The translations under genes were made by a program, and so were the position numbers. DNA of 10,212 nt from JANMJD01 sp031371195. Its GTDB lineage: Bacteria > Actinomycetota > Acidimicrobiia > Acidimicrobiales > Ilumatobacteraceae. The stretch spans positions 1 to 10,212 of the forward strand of contig JANMJD010000193.1 of the NCBI GenBank assembly GCA_031371195.1. Reading direction: 5' to 3'. Within the stretch, counting starts at the first letter, position 1, and the number at the start of each line of letters is the position of its first letter. The notes beneath the pieces were generated by a model. It did no database searches and had not been told where the DNA came from. It saw nothing but the letters and a program-made list of their open reading frames with translations. Positions 1 through 6,483 of the stretch are shown here, in pieces.

Positions 1-68
1 CGGACGATCTGTTGGAGCTGTCGACCTTCCGCGTCGTTCAAACGACGCACACGCACACGTTCAGCCAT
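1..68 (-). CDS. IS630-type transposase, N-terminal fragment running off the window
   Basis: Seen: on the minus strand an ATG at 68-66 opens a frame that stays open to the window edge, giving about 22 residues that begin MAERVRVRRLNDAEGRQLQQ. From family knowledge, this resembles the N-terminus of actinobacterial IS630/Tc1-mariner transposases, where a short basic stretch with an R-L-x-D-x-E-G-x-x-L-Q-Q pattern precedes the helix-turn-helix. The DDE catalytic part would lie outside the window. No good ribosome site is visible upstream of the ATG. It begins only 25 bases beyond the stop codon of the DUF4389 gene, so the end of the element should fall within or very near that gene's 3' end. Whether the transposase is intact cannot be judged. 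Confidence 0.6.
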   Translation of the reverse strand, partial: MAERVRVRRLNDAEGRQLQQIV

Positions 69-87
69 CCACAAATGAAAACAGACC

Positions 88-105
88 CCACCATCAAAGT
101 GGTGG
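88..105. terminator. Short inverted repeat at the DUF4389 stop codon
   Basis: CCACCA at 88-93 and TGGTGG at 100-105 are perfect complements around a 6-nt loop that contains the DUF4389 stop codon (94-96, minus strand). It could be a weak terminator for the membrane-protein gene or part of the terminal repeat of the adjacent insertion sequence. The stem is short and no T-run follows it. Confidence 0.25.
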
Positions 106-738
106 ACGCGACCCACCAACCAGTGTGGTCAGAGCACTAGCGGGTAGACCGAACTTCGGATAGTCGTTCTCGACCATCGCGATGTATGCCCACACGCGGA
201 AGTAGTAGTTGCTGACGCGGACCAGGAAGCCGCGCATGTTCGGTGGCCAGGCGCCGGTGAACAGCACGGCGAACCACCCGACGATCGCAACCGCCGCGGC
301 GCCGATTGCGAAGACCATCAACACGATGTAGTGGGGGATGGCCTTGAAGACGTTGAGGGCTGCCGATCGCGGCACGGACCCGGGTACTTCGGGCAGGTTC
401 AGCCGAACGGGCGGGTACGCGTTGTTGTCGACAGGCCCGGTGGCGAAGTCGAAGGGCGCATACGTCTCGGAGAAGCCGAGCAGGAAGCCGGTGGCGCGAG
501 CGCTGTACCGCTCGTACATCGCCATCACTCCGTACATCCCGGGGTGGAGCTGGCCGGTGAAGATCAGCATGAGCCAGTAGATGAGAAACACGGCGCGAGA
601 CAGGATCTGGAGTGCATAGAGAATGATGCCGTGGGGGATGTACAGCAACCAGTTGACCAGCGGTCGCCAACGGGCAACCTCGTAGGGCGATTCGACAACG
701 AGATACGTCCCACCAGTGCTGATCGGTGTGTCGCTCAT
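94..738 (-). CDS. DUF4389 integral membrane protein
   Basis: A 214-residue membrane protein of the DUF4389 family, whose function is unknown. Two similar halves are visible. Each has an IPH motif (about residues 34-36 and 134-136), a long hydrophobic helix, and a closing FTG-x-x-x-P-x-M pattern (about 60-68 and 160-170). This suggests an internal duplication with at least one membrane pass per half. The N-terminus matches the family pattern of a Y-x-V-x-x-P-x-x-x-x-R-W-R-P-L-V-x-W segment. The start at 738-736 is well supported: GAGGAGG lies six bases upstream on the minus strand (745-751). A candidate -10 box TAAGCT sits at 793-788 with no clear -35. The gene runs alone toward the IS630 fragment. 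The family call is firm; no role can be deduced. Confidence 0.85.
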   Translation of the reverse strand: MSDTPISTGGTYLVVESPYEVARWRPLVNWLLYIPHGIILYALQILSRAVFLIYWLMLIFTGQLHPGMYGVMAMYERYSARATGFLLGFSETYAPFDFATGPVDNNAYPPVRLNLPEVPGSVPRSAALNVFKAIPHYIVLMVFAIGAAAVAIVGWFAVLFTGAWPPNMRGFLVRVSNYYFRVWAYIAMVENDYPKFGLPASALTTLVGGSRPPL

Positions 739-1059
739 GCTCTACCTCCTCAGGATGCGACCTCTGGTTGCACCCCGTCGATCCGGAAGCTTACGCCAGT
801 CGCGCGACCGGGCGGTCCACTGTCGACGTCGAGCAGGGACTGCGCACGTGACGGCCTCAACGAGCTGGCAGCGGCTCGCCGAGATCCGCGAGATCATCGC
901 CATGGTTCTCGACATCGACGCCTGAGCCGACGTCACGAGACGGTATGAGGCGGCATCCGACGAACCATCAGCGCTCGATCGGCAAGGTTGCGGGTCGACG
1001 GTTCCAGCCGCCGGTTGCACGCTGTGGTGGGGGATTACGGCAGCCTCCTACCATGGTCG
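739..1059. other. Intergenic spacer between divergent DUF4389 and TA genes
   Basis: About 320 bases without a convincing full gene. It holds the 5' region of DUF4389 (Shine-Dalgarno 745-751, possible -10 at 788-793 on the minus strand). On the plus strand, a 25-codon GTG frame at 848-925 ends with residues EIREIIAMVLDIDA, which look like the first helix of an acyl carrier protein but stop immediately. I treat it as a possible gene ghost only. The remaining frames have poor composition and no recognisable motif. Confidence 0.4.
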
Positions 1060-1065
1060 TATACT
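1060..1065 (+). promoter_or_regulatory. Leaderless -10 box of the antitoxin-toxin operon
   Basis: TATACT at 1060-1065 is a near-consensus -10 hexamer ending six bases before the antitoxin ATG at 1072. Transcription would therefore start at, or one base from, the A of the start codon, the usual actinobacterial leaderless layout. TTACGG at 1035-1040 is a weak -35 candidate with a 19-bp spacer. No autoregulatory palindrome is obvious beside it. Confidence 0.6.
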
Positions 1066-1071
1066 TGAGAG

Positions 1072-1338
1072 ATGCCGCGCGGAAACCCGTCCCCCAAACT
1101 GGCCATCACCGTCGATCCCCATGTCCACGAACGTGTCGTACGTGCCGCCGCCCAAGAGGGAGTCAGCGTGTCGGCATGGATGACCGAGGCCGCACGGCGA
1201 GCACTCGTCGTACGCGATGGGCTTTCGGCTGTTGCCGAGTGGGAACGCCTCAACGGAACGTTCACACCCGACGAAATGGCCGCCGCTCGACAACGCGTCG
1301 CTCAAGAGTTGGCCACGCCACACAAGCGGTCAGCATGA
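1072..1338 (+). CDS. Ribbon-helix-helix type antitoxin (VapB-like)
   Basis: An 88-residue protein, probably the DNA-binding antitoxin that neutralises the PIN-domain toxin encoded immediately downstream and represses their shared promoter. Residues 9-14 (KLAITV) fit the beta-strand of a ribbon-helix-helix/CopG-like fold. They are followed by two helices (about 16-29 and 33-45) with the pattern A-x-x-E-G-V-S-V-S-A-W-M-T-E-A-A-R-R-A-L. The C-terminal half (about 55-88), rich in E, R and A, would be the toxin-binding tail. The start follows from the leaderless -10 box placed six bases upstream. The stop overlaps the toxin start as ATGA, indicating translational coupling. The VapBC role is inferred from fold pattern and neighbour. 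Confidence 0.8.
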   Translation: MPRGNPSPKLAITVDPHVHERVVRAAAQEGVSVSAWMTEAARRALVVRDGLSAVAEWERLNGTFTPDEMAAARQRVAQELATPHKRSA

Positions 1339-1715
1339 CCACCGTCTACGACACGGGCGTACTGATCGCAGCCGACCGCGACGACCGTCGCATCTGGGCT
1401 GACCATCGCGCACGGCTCGAAGCCGGCGTCGTCCCAGTAACAACCGCCCCGGTCGTGGCCCAAGCCAGCCGATCCCCCCGGCAAGTGCAACTCAGGCGCT
1501 TTCTGCGTGGGTGCGACATCGTCGCCTTCCAAGCGACCCACGCCCACGCGGTCGGTGCCCTGCTTGCAAAGTCAGCAACCTCCGACATCGTTAACGCACA
1601 CGTGGCCGTCACAGCATCGCTCACCGGCGCGGTTGTCATCACGAGCGACCCCGACGACCTCCGCGCTCTCACCGCCCACATTCGCCCGCGGATCACCATT
1701 CGTGCAACGGGCTAA
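1335..1715 (+). CDS. PIN-domain ribonuclease toxin (VapC-like)
   Basis: A 126-residue PIN-domain protein, predicted to be a Mg2+-dependent ribonuclease toxin. Acidic positions typical of the family are visible: D6 in VYDTGVLIAADR, D84 in SDIVNAHVAV and D105 in TSDPDDL. At the usual glutamate position there is Q43 (VVAQASR). I recall this Q from a subset of actinobacterial VapC-like proteins, so it need not mean loss of activity. The ATG at 1335 overlaps the antitoxin stop by four bases (ATGA), so the two are co-translated. Length is normal for the family and no frameshift is seen. The same frame stays open upstream to 945, but that part overlaps the antitoxin and has no family similarity. Whether the toxin is active is unknown. 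Confidence 0.85.
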   Translation: MTTVYDTGVLIAADRDDRRIWADHRARLEAGVVPVTTAPVVAQASRSPRQVQLRRFLRGCDIVAFQATHAHAVGALLAKSATSDIVNAHVAVTASLTGAVVITSDPDDLRALTAHIRPRITIRATG

Positions 1716-1873
1716 CCACCCGGTATCACTCGCCTCGAAGCAAGCCGCGACCACTGGGTTGGTCACGCGACAGCGTCGTGAAACGTTGCGCCGTCCCAGC
1801 GGAGCTCGCCCGAGACGAGCCGGTCGCGTGCCGACGATCACCTCCGCCACCGACTCCTCCGTGAGTCCCCGGT

Positions 1874-2038
1874 TCATGCTCCGACGTTGCTGGCGAGTAG
1901 CTGTTCGACCACCGCGGTCGGTCCATTGCCGACGCGCAGCCAGATCACCTTCGGCGGTGCACCATGCAGGAAGGCCAACTGACTGAAGTCGTCATCCTTC
2001 GAGACGATGACGAAGGCGTGCTCGCGGGAATGATCCAA
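1874..2038 (-). pseudogene. Remnant of a DUF5615 PIN-like toxin (C-terminal half)
   Basis: On the minus strand, about 54 residues from LDHSREHAFVIVSKDDDF through AFLHGAPPKVIWLRVGN to the stop at 1874-1876 match the C-terminal part of DUF5615 (Mut7-C/PIN-like) toxins. These include the acidic SKDDDF strand and the family P-x-x-V-I-W-L-R-V-G-N segment. Intact members are roughly 110-120 residues. The N-terminal half, with the L-I-D-E-N-L-type start, is absent. Upstream on the same strand the frame runs into the 3' end of the ankyrin gene with no start or motif. The usual partner antitoxin (often DUF433) is not recognisable. The 158 bases between this remnant and the PIN toxin hold only short unrecognised frames. 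I read it as a truncated, non-functional relic. Confidence 0.7.
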
Positions 2039-2081
2039 CGCGGAGCACCCGGCGAGAGTCGGACGGGCGGACGGGCCGAGG

Positions 2082-3605
2082 TCACTCAGAGCCGGCGCCG
2101 GGTCGGGCGAGCCCGTCGAGGTAGTCGGCGACGTCGGTGTGACCGCCGTGGCGCGCCCAACCCGCCGGCGGCGAATCCCACTCGGTGTCAACGATGTCGG
2201 GGTCGGCGCCGAGGTGAACCAGCAGCTTGGTGAGCGCGAGGTCGCCGCGTGCGGCGGCTTCGTGCAGCGCCGTCGTGCGATGACGGATGTTGATGTCGAA
2301 CCCGAGATCGACAAGCAGCCGGACCGCGTCGCTTCTGCCGAGCTCGACGGCCCGAGCGACCAGGTCGTCGCGCCGCTCGAACGTCAACGAAAGGAGTTGT
2401 GTGTTCGCCGCGAGAGCGGCGTCGACGGCTCGGCGGTCACCGGCAAGGCAGGAGCCGATGAACACCGTCAAGGGGTCAAGTGTGGTGGTCTTGGCTCCGG
2501 CCGCGGCGAGCAGCTCGGCGATCGCCAGATTACCGTGCAGTACGGCTCCCTCGTACGGGGACCGACCCTTGTAGCCGGGGTGAGTGCCGGGATGATTCGG
2601 ATCGACCCCACGAGCAAGAAGCAGGCGGACGCGTTGTTCGAGCCCAGCCTCGGCCGCGTGCTGGAGGGCCTCGGCGACGATCTCCGTGGGTGTCTGGTGG
2701 CCGTGGGCGAGTATTCGCCGCCACGGCCCACCGTCACCTCGACCGAGGCCGTGGTCGAGCAGCAGCTCGAGGAACTCGGTGTCGTCGTTGGCGATGTCGC
2801 CCGCACCCCGGTTGTAGATCGTCTGGCTGTCGTTCGCTTCCGCGCCCGCCTCCAACAACAGTCGGGCCAACGGGATCTCGTGCGGGTGTGGTGGTGCACC
2901 CTGCTCGCCTCGGCCGAACACGCCGGTGAGCGCGGTGAACGGCGACGGCAGTCCATCCGCCAGGTAACCCGCGTTCGGGTCGGCACCAGCGGCGAGCAAC
3001 AGTCGGGCGACGGTAACGGGGTCGCTGCCGGGTCTCGGCGCGAGCCGTGAGTACGTCAGGTACAACAGCGGCGGCCAGGCGAATGGTCCCCCGTCACGTT
3101 CCGCAGCGGTCGGATCGTTGGCGAGCACGACCCGCATCGCTTCGACCGTGCCGGTGGCGGCCGCCGTGAAAACGGACGATCCGGCAAGGTGGGGATGTTC
3201 GACGAGCAGCCGGTCGGCCTGTGCCCTCCGGTCGGAATGGTCCGCACCGAAGGTGAGGCAGCCGAGACGAAGCAGCTCGTCGGCGCGGGCCGCGTCGTCG
3301 GCGAGCGGCCCACCGACCGGCTCCTTGTGCGGCGATCGGCTCAACCGGTTGACCAGCTGCACGTAGTCGCGCAGCTTCGCCCACGAGTTGAAGTCATAGT
3401 GCCGTGCCACTGTCAGCTGCGCGTCGGCCAGCTTGAACGCCGTCGCCGGCGGTGTCCCGCCGGTCAGATCGCTCAAGCGCGGGTGGTGCTCGCGCACGAG
3501 GTCGATCGAACCCTCGATACCGGCGCGGACAAGATCGCGCAGCGTTTTGGCATGGGCCTTCAGCCACTCGAGATCGGGGTTGTCGGGCAGGCAGTCGACC
3601 GGCAT
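2082..3605 (-). CDS. Ankyrin-repeat protein
   Basis: A 507-residue soluble protein rich in ankyrin repeats, presumably a protein-protein interaction scaffold; the partner is unknown. The N-terminal ~90 residues (HAKTLRDLVRAG..., then FKLADAQLTVARHYDFNSWAKL) match the leader domain often seen in bacterial ankyrin proteins. Repeat signatures follow: VARLLLAAGADPN, LARLLLEAGAEAN, RVRLLLARGVDPNHPG, AVRLLVDLGFDIN, and the best one, TALHEAAARGDLALTKLLVHLGADPD (shown in part). No signal peptide or membrane helix is evident. I prefer the ATG at 3605-3603 because GGAGAGGA lies about nine bases upstream on the minus strand; a start 12 codons earlier is possible. The stop at 2084-2082 lies 43 bases from the DUF5615 remnant. 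The fold call is firm, the function unknown. Confidence 0.88.
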   Translation of the reverse strand: MPVDCLPDNPDLEWLKAHAKTLRDLVRAGIEGSIDLVREHHPRLSDLTGGTPPATAFKLADAQLTVARHYDFNSWAKLRDYVQLVNRLSRSPHKEPVGGPLADDAARADELLRLGCLTFGADHSDRRAQADRLLVEHPHLAGSSVFTAAATGTVEAMRVVLANDPTAAERDGGPFAWPPLLYLTYSRLAPRPGSDPVTVARLLLAAGADPNAGYLADGLPSPFTALTGVFGRGEQGAPPHPHEIPLARLLLEAGAEANDSQTIYNRGAGDIANDDTEFLELLLDHGLGRGDGGPWRRILAHGHQTPTEIVAEALQHAAEAGLEQRVRLLLARGVDPNHPGTHPGYKGRSPYEGAVLHGNLAIAELLAAAGAKTTTLDPLTVFIGSCLAGDRRAVDAALAANTQLLSLTFERRDDLVARAVELGRSDAVRLLVDLGFDINIRHRTTALHEAAARGDLALTKLLVHLGADPDIVDTEWDSPPAGWARHGGHTDVADYLDGLARPGAGSE

Positions 3606-3756
3606 CAGTGTCGTCCTCTCCGGAAGGCCCGACGTCCGCACAGACGGGCAAGAAAGGAGACGAAACGCAACATGTCCACTTCACCCAGGTGGGCTCTGCC
3701 CTGCCCGCGGACCGGTGGCGCTCCTGGATCGCCGTGACCCATCGTAGCCACCAGCC

Positions 3757-4773
3757 TCAACGCCTCGCGACGTCAGAGTGGTTCGGGCGGGCGGTCATTT
3801 CTTGTCGCTCCCCCAGGTTTGTGGCGGTGGCGGCGTAGAGGCGATGGGCGAGCGCCGTGATGGCGTTGTGGAGTGCTTCGTCGGCGATGATTCGAAACGG
3901 CGCCGGGAGTGCGGTGAGTTGCTCGGCGTACCAGGTCGGGTTGCTGGTGGTGCCCGAGAGCCGGGTGGTCTCGGAGTCGATCGCTTCGAGCGCGCCGAGT
4001 ACGGGGGAGATCCAAGGTTCGACCTGCGCGAGTGGGGCGTCGATGATGACTTCGGTGGGGTGTTCCCATCCGGCGGCGAGGTGTGTTTCGAGCATTGCGA
4101 CCGGGTCGAGGTGGTCGGGCGGGTCGAAGGTCGTGTCGAGGAGTTCGATGTCGTTGATGCGGTCGATACGGTAGGTGCGGACAGCCCCGGCCGGGTGCGT
4201 GCGGCACAGGAGGTACCAGCGGCCATGGCGTACGACGACTGCCCACGGTTCGCAGTTGACGCTCCATGTGTTGCTGGCTTCGGAGCGGTAATCCACACGT
4301 ACGCTGCGGTGTTGTTCACTCGCGTCGACGAGGGTGGCGACGCGTTCGGGGTCGGGGCGTACCGCGGCGCGGTCGCGTGCGACGGTTGTGACGCGCCTCA
4401 CGGCATCGGCCTGGGCGGCGACCGAAGTGGGTAGGGCGCGCAACAGTTTGCCGAGCGCGGCGCCGACAGGCTGGTCTGGTTCACTCGTGTTGTGATGGCC
4501 ATCGAGGATCGCCATGACGAGCGCGAGCGCTTCAGGTGGGGTGAACACCAACGGTGGGAGTCGTGAGCCGCGGTCGAGTGTGTAGCCGCCATAGCGACCC
4601 CGTTGCGACCGGACGGCGATGCCGGCTTCGCGCAGCATCTCGACATAGCGACGCGCGGCTCGTTCGGAGGTTTCGAGGTGCTCGGCAAGTTTTGCTGCGG
4701 TGATCCCAGGGTGCGCTTGAAGTAGTTGCAGGGCGACGAGGGCCCGACTGGTTGGGCTGGGAGCGCTGTACAA
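3757..4773 (-). CDS. HTH-WYL domain transcriptional regulator
   Basis: A 338-residue regulator of the YafY/WYL family. An N-terminal winged helix (about 10-64: TAAKLAEHLETSERAARRYV, then RGRYGGY in the wing) is followed by a linker. A WYL ligand-sensing domain (about 145-215) carries HGRWYLLCRT with W186-Y187-L188 and VRTYRIDRI, and a C-terminal WCX-like region follows. The start is a TTG at 4773-4771 with GGAG six bases upstream. An ATG 29 codons earlier (4860) would add a poorly conserved tail lying upstream of the likely promoter, so I reject it. The gene is divergent from the squalene-cyclase-like/GNAT operon. Its likely -10, TAAAAT (4816-4811), overlaps a TCCGGA site. Autoregulation and control of the divergent operon are inferred from layout, not shown. 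Confidence 0.88.
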   Translation of the reverse strand: MYSAPSPTSRALVALQLLQAHPGITAAKLAEHLETSERAARRYVEMLREAGIAVRSQRGRYGGYTLDRGSRLPPLVFTPPEALALVMAILDGHHNTSEPDQPVGAALGKLLRALPTSVAAQADAVRRVTTVARDRAAVRPDPERVATLVDASEQHRSVRVDYRSEASNTWSVNCEPWAVVVRHGRWYLLCRTHPAGAVRTYRIDRINDIELLDTTFDPPDHLDPVAMLETHLAAGWEHPTEVIIDAPLAQVEPWISPVLGALEAIDSETTRLSGTTSNPTWYAEQLTALPAPFRIIADEALHNAITALAHRLYAATATNLGERQEMTARPNHSDVARR

Positions 4774-4785
4774 ACATTTCTCCAA

Positions 4786-4820
4786 TCCGGAAGTTGACCG
4801 TCCGGAATCAATTTTACGCT
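4786..4820. promoter_or_regulatory. Shared divergent promoter with repeated TCCGGA sites
   Basis: Two copies of the palindrome TCCGGA lie at 4786-4791 and 4801-4806, 15 bp apart centre to centre. Minus strand: TAAAAT at 4816-4811 would start the WYL mRNA near 4804, inside the second copy. Plus strand: TTGACC at 4794-4799 and TACGCT at 4815-4820 (15-bp spacer, slightly short) would start the other mRNA near 4828. The two -10 boxes overlap, so the two transcripts should compete. The paired TCCGGA sites are a candidate operator for the WYL protein; that binding is inference. Confidence 0.45.
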
Positions 4821-4827
4821 GGTCGCC

Positions 4828-4917
4828 ATGGCATACGAATGGCGACGACACATCCGACACTGCGACATCTCCTGGTGCAGGCGTGCCCTGGCGACGGGGC
4901 GGTCGTCATGGACGTGA
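4828..4917 (+). CDS. Possible leaderless 29-residue leader peptide
   Basis: An ATG at 4828 lies exactly seven bases after the TACGCT -10 box (4815-4820), so the predicted transcript would begin at this codon. The frame encodes 29 residues starting MAYEWRRHIRHC, rich in Arg and Trp (W5, W16, W28), and stops at 4915-4917, just past the ATG of the downstream squalene-cyclase-like gene (4908) in a different frame. Overlapping stop and start could couple translation. There is no homology argument for this peptide; it is proposed from promoter spacing alone. The alternative is a longer form of the downstream protein starting at 4839. Confidence 0.25.
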   Translation: MAYEWRRHIRHCDISWCRRALATGRSSWT

Positions 4918-5858
4918 TCGAGTGGTTGCTCGATGGCGACCCGGCAATCCGCTGGCAGGTCATGCGCGATCTCACCAATGCTTCTGCCGAGGCGGTCACC
5001 GCCGAGCGGTCACGGGTCGAATTTGACGGGTGGGGTGCCCGGTTGCTCGCGTTGGAGGGCGACGATGGGCTGTGGGCCGGTGGCGCGTGTTTCCCTGCCG
5101 ACTACGCCGGCGGCGAGCCGGGGCAACCGTGGACCGCGACGATGCACACGCTCCAGTCGTTGCAGCTGTTCGGTCTCCACCCGGCGTCGGCCGCCGGCCG
5201 TCGTGCGGTCGCTCTCATCGCTGAGCACGGCCATTGGGAGCATGCCGGGCAGCCGTACTTCGACGGTGAGGTCGAGCCGTGCATCAACGGGCGCACGATC
5301 GAGGCCGGTGCCCACTTCGGCGTCGACGTCACTGCGATCGTGGACCGACTACTCGACGAGCAACTCGCCGATGGGGGCTGGAATTGTGAAGCGGAGAACG
5401 GTTCGGTTCGCTCATCGTTCCACACCACCATCGACGTGCTGGACGGGCTCGTCGAGTTCGAACGCTCGACGGGCGGTTCGTCAGCCGTCGGTGAGGCACG
5501 CCACCGTGCCGAGGAGTATCTGCTCGAACGTGGGTTGTTGCGCCGCAAGAGCACCGGTGAGATCGTCGACCCGGCGTTCTTGGAGTTCGCGTTTCCGTAC
5601 TACTGGCGCTACGACATCCTGCGCGCCCTCGACTACTTCCGGGGTGCCGGAAACAGTCCCGACCCTCGAATGGCTGAAGCGGTTGAAGTTGTCGTTTCCA
5701 AACGGCAACCCGACAGCCGCTGGCTCCTCGACCGCATTCATCCAGGCCGAGTGCACTTCGATATCGAGTCCGCTCCTGGCTCACCGAGCCGCTGGAACAC
5801 GCTGCGGGCCTTACGAGTTCTGCGCTGGTGGGACGCACCTGCAACAGTGCGGTCGTGA
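4908..5858 (+). CDS. Short squalene-cyclase-like (alpha/alpha toroid) protein
   Basis: A 316-residue protein resembling actinobacterial proteins labelled squalene cyclase or prenyltransferase/squalene-oxidase repeat. Seen: alternating helices with repeat-like motifs such as DGLWAGG (about 53-59), LADGGWNCEAENGSVRSSFH (about 153-172), a GEVEPCING stretch (120-128), and a C-terminal FPYYWRYDILRALDYFR. Full squalene-hopene cyclases are around 630 residues with a DxDD catalytic motif. This protein is half that length and no DxDD is visible, so it is a single toroid domain of unknown activity. The start at 4908 (MDVIEWLLDGDPAIRWQVM) matches my recollection of how homologues begin. In-frame ATGs at 4839 and 4752 would add unconserved sequence. 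Its stop overlaps the GNAT start (GTGA). Confidence 0.75.
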   Translation: MDVIEWLLDGDPAIRWQVMRDLTNASAEAVTAERSRVEFDGWGARLLALEGDDGLWAGGACFPADYAGGEPGQPWTATMHTLQSLQLFGLHPASAAGRRAVALIAEHGHWEHAGQPYFDGEVEPCINGRTIEAGAHFGVDVTAIVDRLLDEQLADGGWNCEAENGSVRSSFHTTIDVLDGLVEFERSTGGSSAVGEARHRAEEYLLERGLLRRKSTGEIVDPAFLEFAFPYYWRYDILRALDYFRGAGNSPDPRMAEAVEVVVSKRQPDSRWLLDRIHPGRVHFDIESAPGSPSRWNTLRALRVLRWWDAPATVRS

Positions 5859-6466
5859 GCGCAGACGAACTCTCGTTGCGTGTTGTCCCGGCCAACCAGG
5901 CGAGCTGGGAGGACGTCCAAGCAGTGGTCGGCAAGGCGCGCTGTTGGGACCAGTTGTGCTTTTGCCAACGCTTCAAACTCGGCGCTCCTGCCTTCCGGGC
6001 GACGACGTCCGACGAACGCGCCGCCATGCTTCGGGAGCAGACCGAATGCGGCAATCCGGAGTCGGACTCCACCACCGGACTCATCGCCTACGTTGACCAG
6101 GAGCCGGCCGGGTGGTGTTGTGTCGAACCGCGACCCGATTTTCCATTCATCCCGGAACAACGAGCGTGGAACAAGCGGCGCGGCCAAGATCTCACCGACG
6201 ACCGCGTATGGCTCATTGCCTGTTTCATCACTCGCACACCGTTCCGCTACGCAGGTGTCAGCCGCACGCTCGCACAGCAAGCCATCGAACTCGCCCGCAC
6301 CCGCGGCGCATGTGCAGTCGAGGCCTACCCGATGCACACCACGCCCGGCGTGGAGATCACCTGGGGAGAGCTACATGTCGGAAGCCGAAGCATCCTCGCC
6401 GACGCCGGAATGCGCCAGGTCGCTGCGCCCAGCAAACGCCGCGTCGTCATGCGAATCGACTTCTGA
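5855..6466 (+). CDS. GNAT-family N-acetyltransferase
   Basis: A 203-residue protein of the GNAT superfamily, predicted to move an acetyl group from acetyl-CoA to an unknown acceptor. Visible elements are an N-terminal cysteine-containing CWDQLCFCQRFKLG segment (about 30-43), which I recall from one GNAT subfamily, the central strand LIAYVDQEPAGWCCVEPR (motif D/A region), the strand VWLIACFI, and the acetyl-CoA-binding loop PFRYAGVSRTLAQQAIELAR, a variant of the usual R/Q-x-x-G-x-G/A signature. The C-terminal part carries the final strand before VVMRIDF. The GTG start at 5855 overlaps the upstream TGA as GTGA, so I prefer it over the ATG at 5828 inside the previous gene. It is co-transcribed with the squalene-cyclase-like gene, with a hairpin 17 bases after the stop. 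Confidence 0.85.
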   Translation: MSADELSLRVVPANQASWEDVQAVVGKARCWDQLCFCQRFKLGAPAFRATTSDERAAMLREQTECGNPESDSTTGLIAYVDQEPAGWCCVEPRPDFPFIPEQRAWNKRRGQDLTDDRVWLIACFITRTPFRYAGVSRTLAQQAIELARTRGACAVEAYPMHTTPGVEITWGELHVGSRSILADAGMRQVAAPSKRRVVMRIDF

Positions 6467-6483
6467 AACCTCCACAACGGTGT

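Noticed and set aside
331..948. Long plus-strand open frame of 205 codons opposite DUF4389
   Set aside because: It is antisense to a well-supported membrane-protein gene, has Arg/Gly-rich high-GC shadow composition and no motif.
945..1334. Upstream in-frame extension of the PIN toxin
   Set aside because: It overlaps the antitoxin in another frame and is very Arg-rich; the ATGA junction at 1335 gives a normal-length PIN protein.
2139..3050. 303-codon plus-strand frame inside the ankyrin gene
   Set aside because: Antisense shadow of the ankyrin repeats; no domain and low-complexity composition.
4933..6096. 387-codon plus-strand frame across the squalene-cyclase-like and GNAT genes
   Set aside because: Ser/Arg/Thr-rich alternative-frame translation; the two overlapping genes have recognisable family patterns and a coupled GTGA junction.
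5329..6337. Minus-strand frames opposite the operon (5329-6084 and 5738-6337)
   Set aside because: Antisense shadows with no motif or ribosome site.
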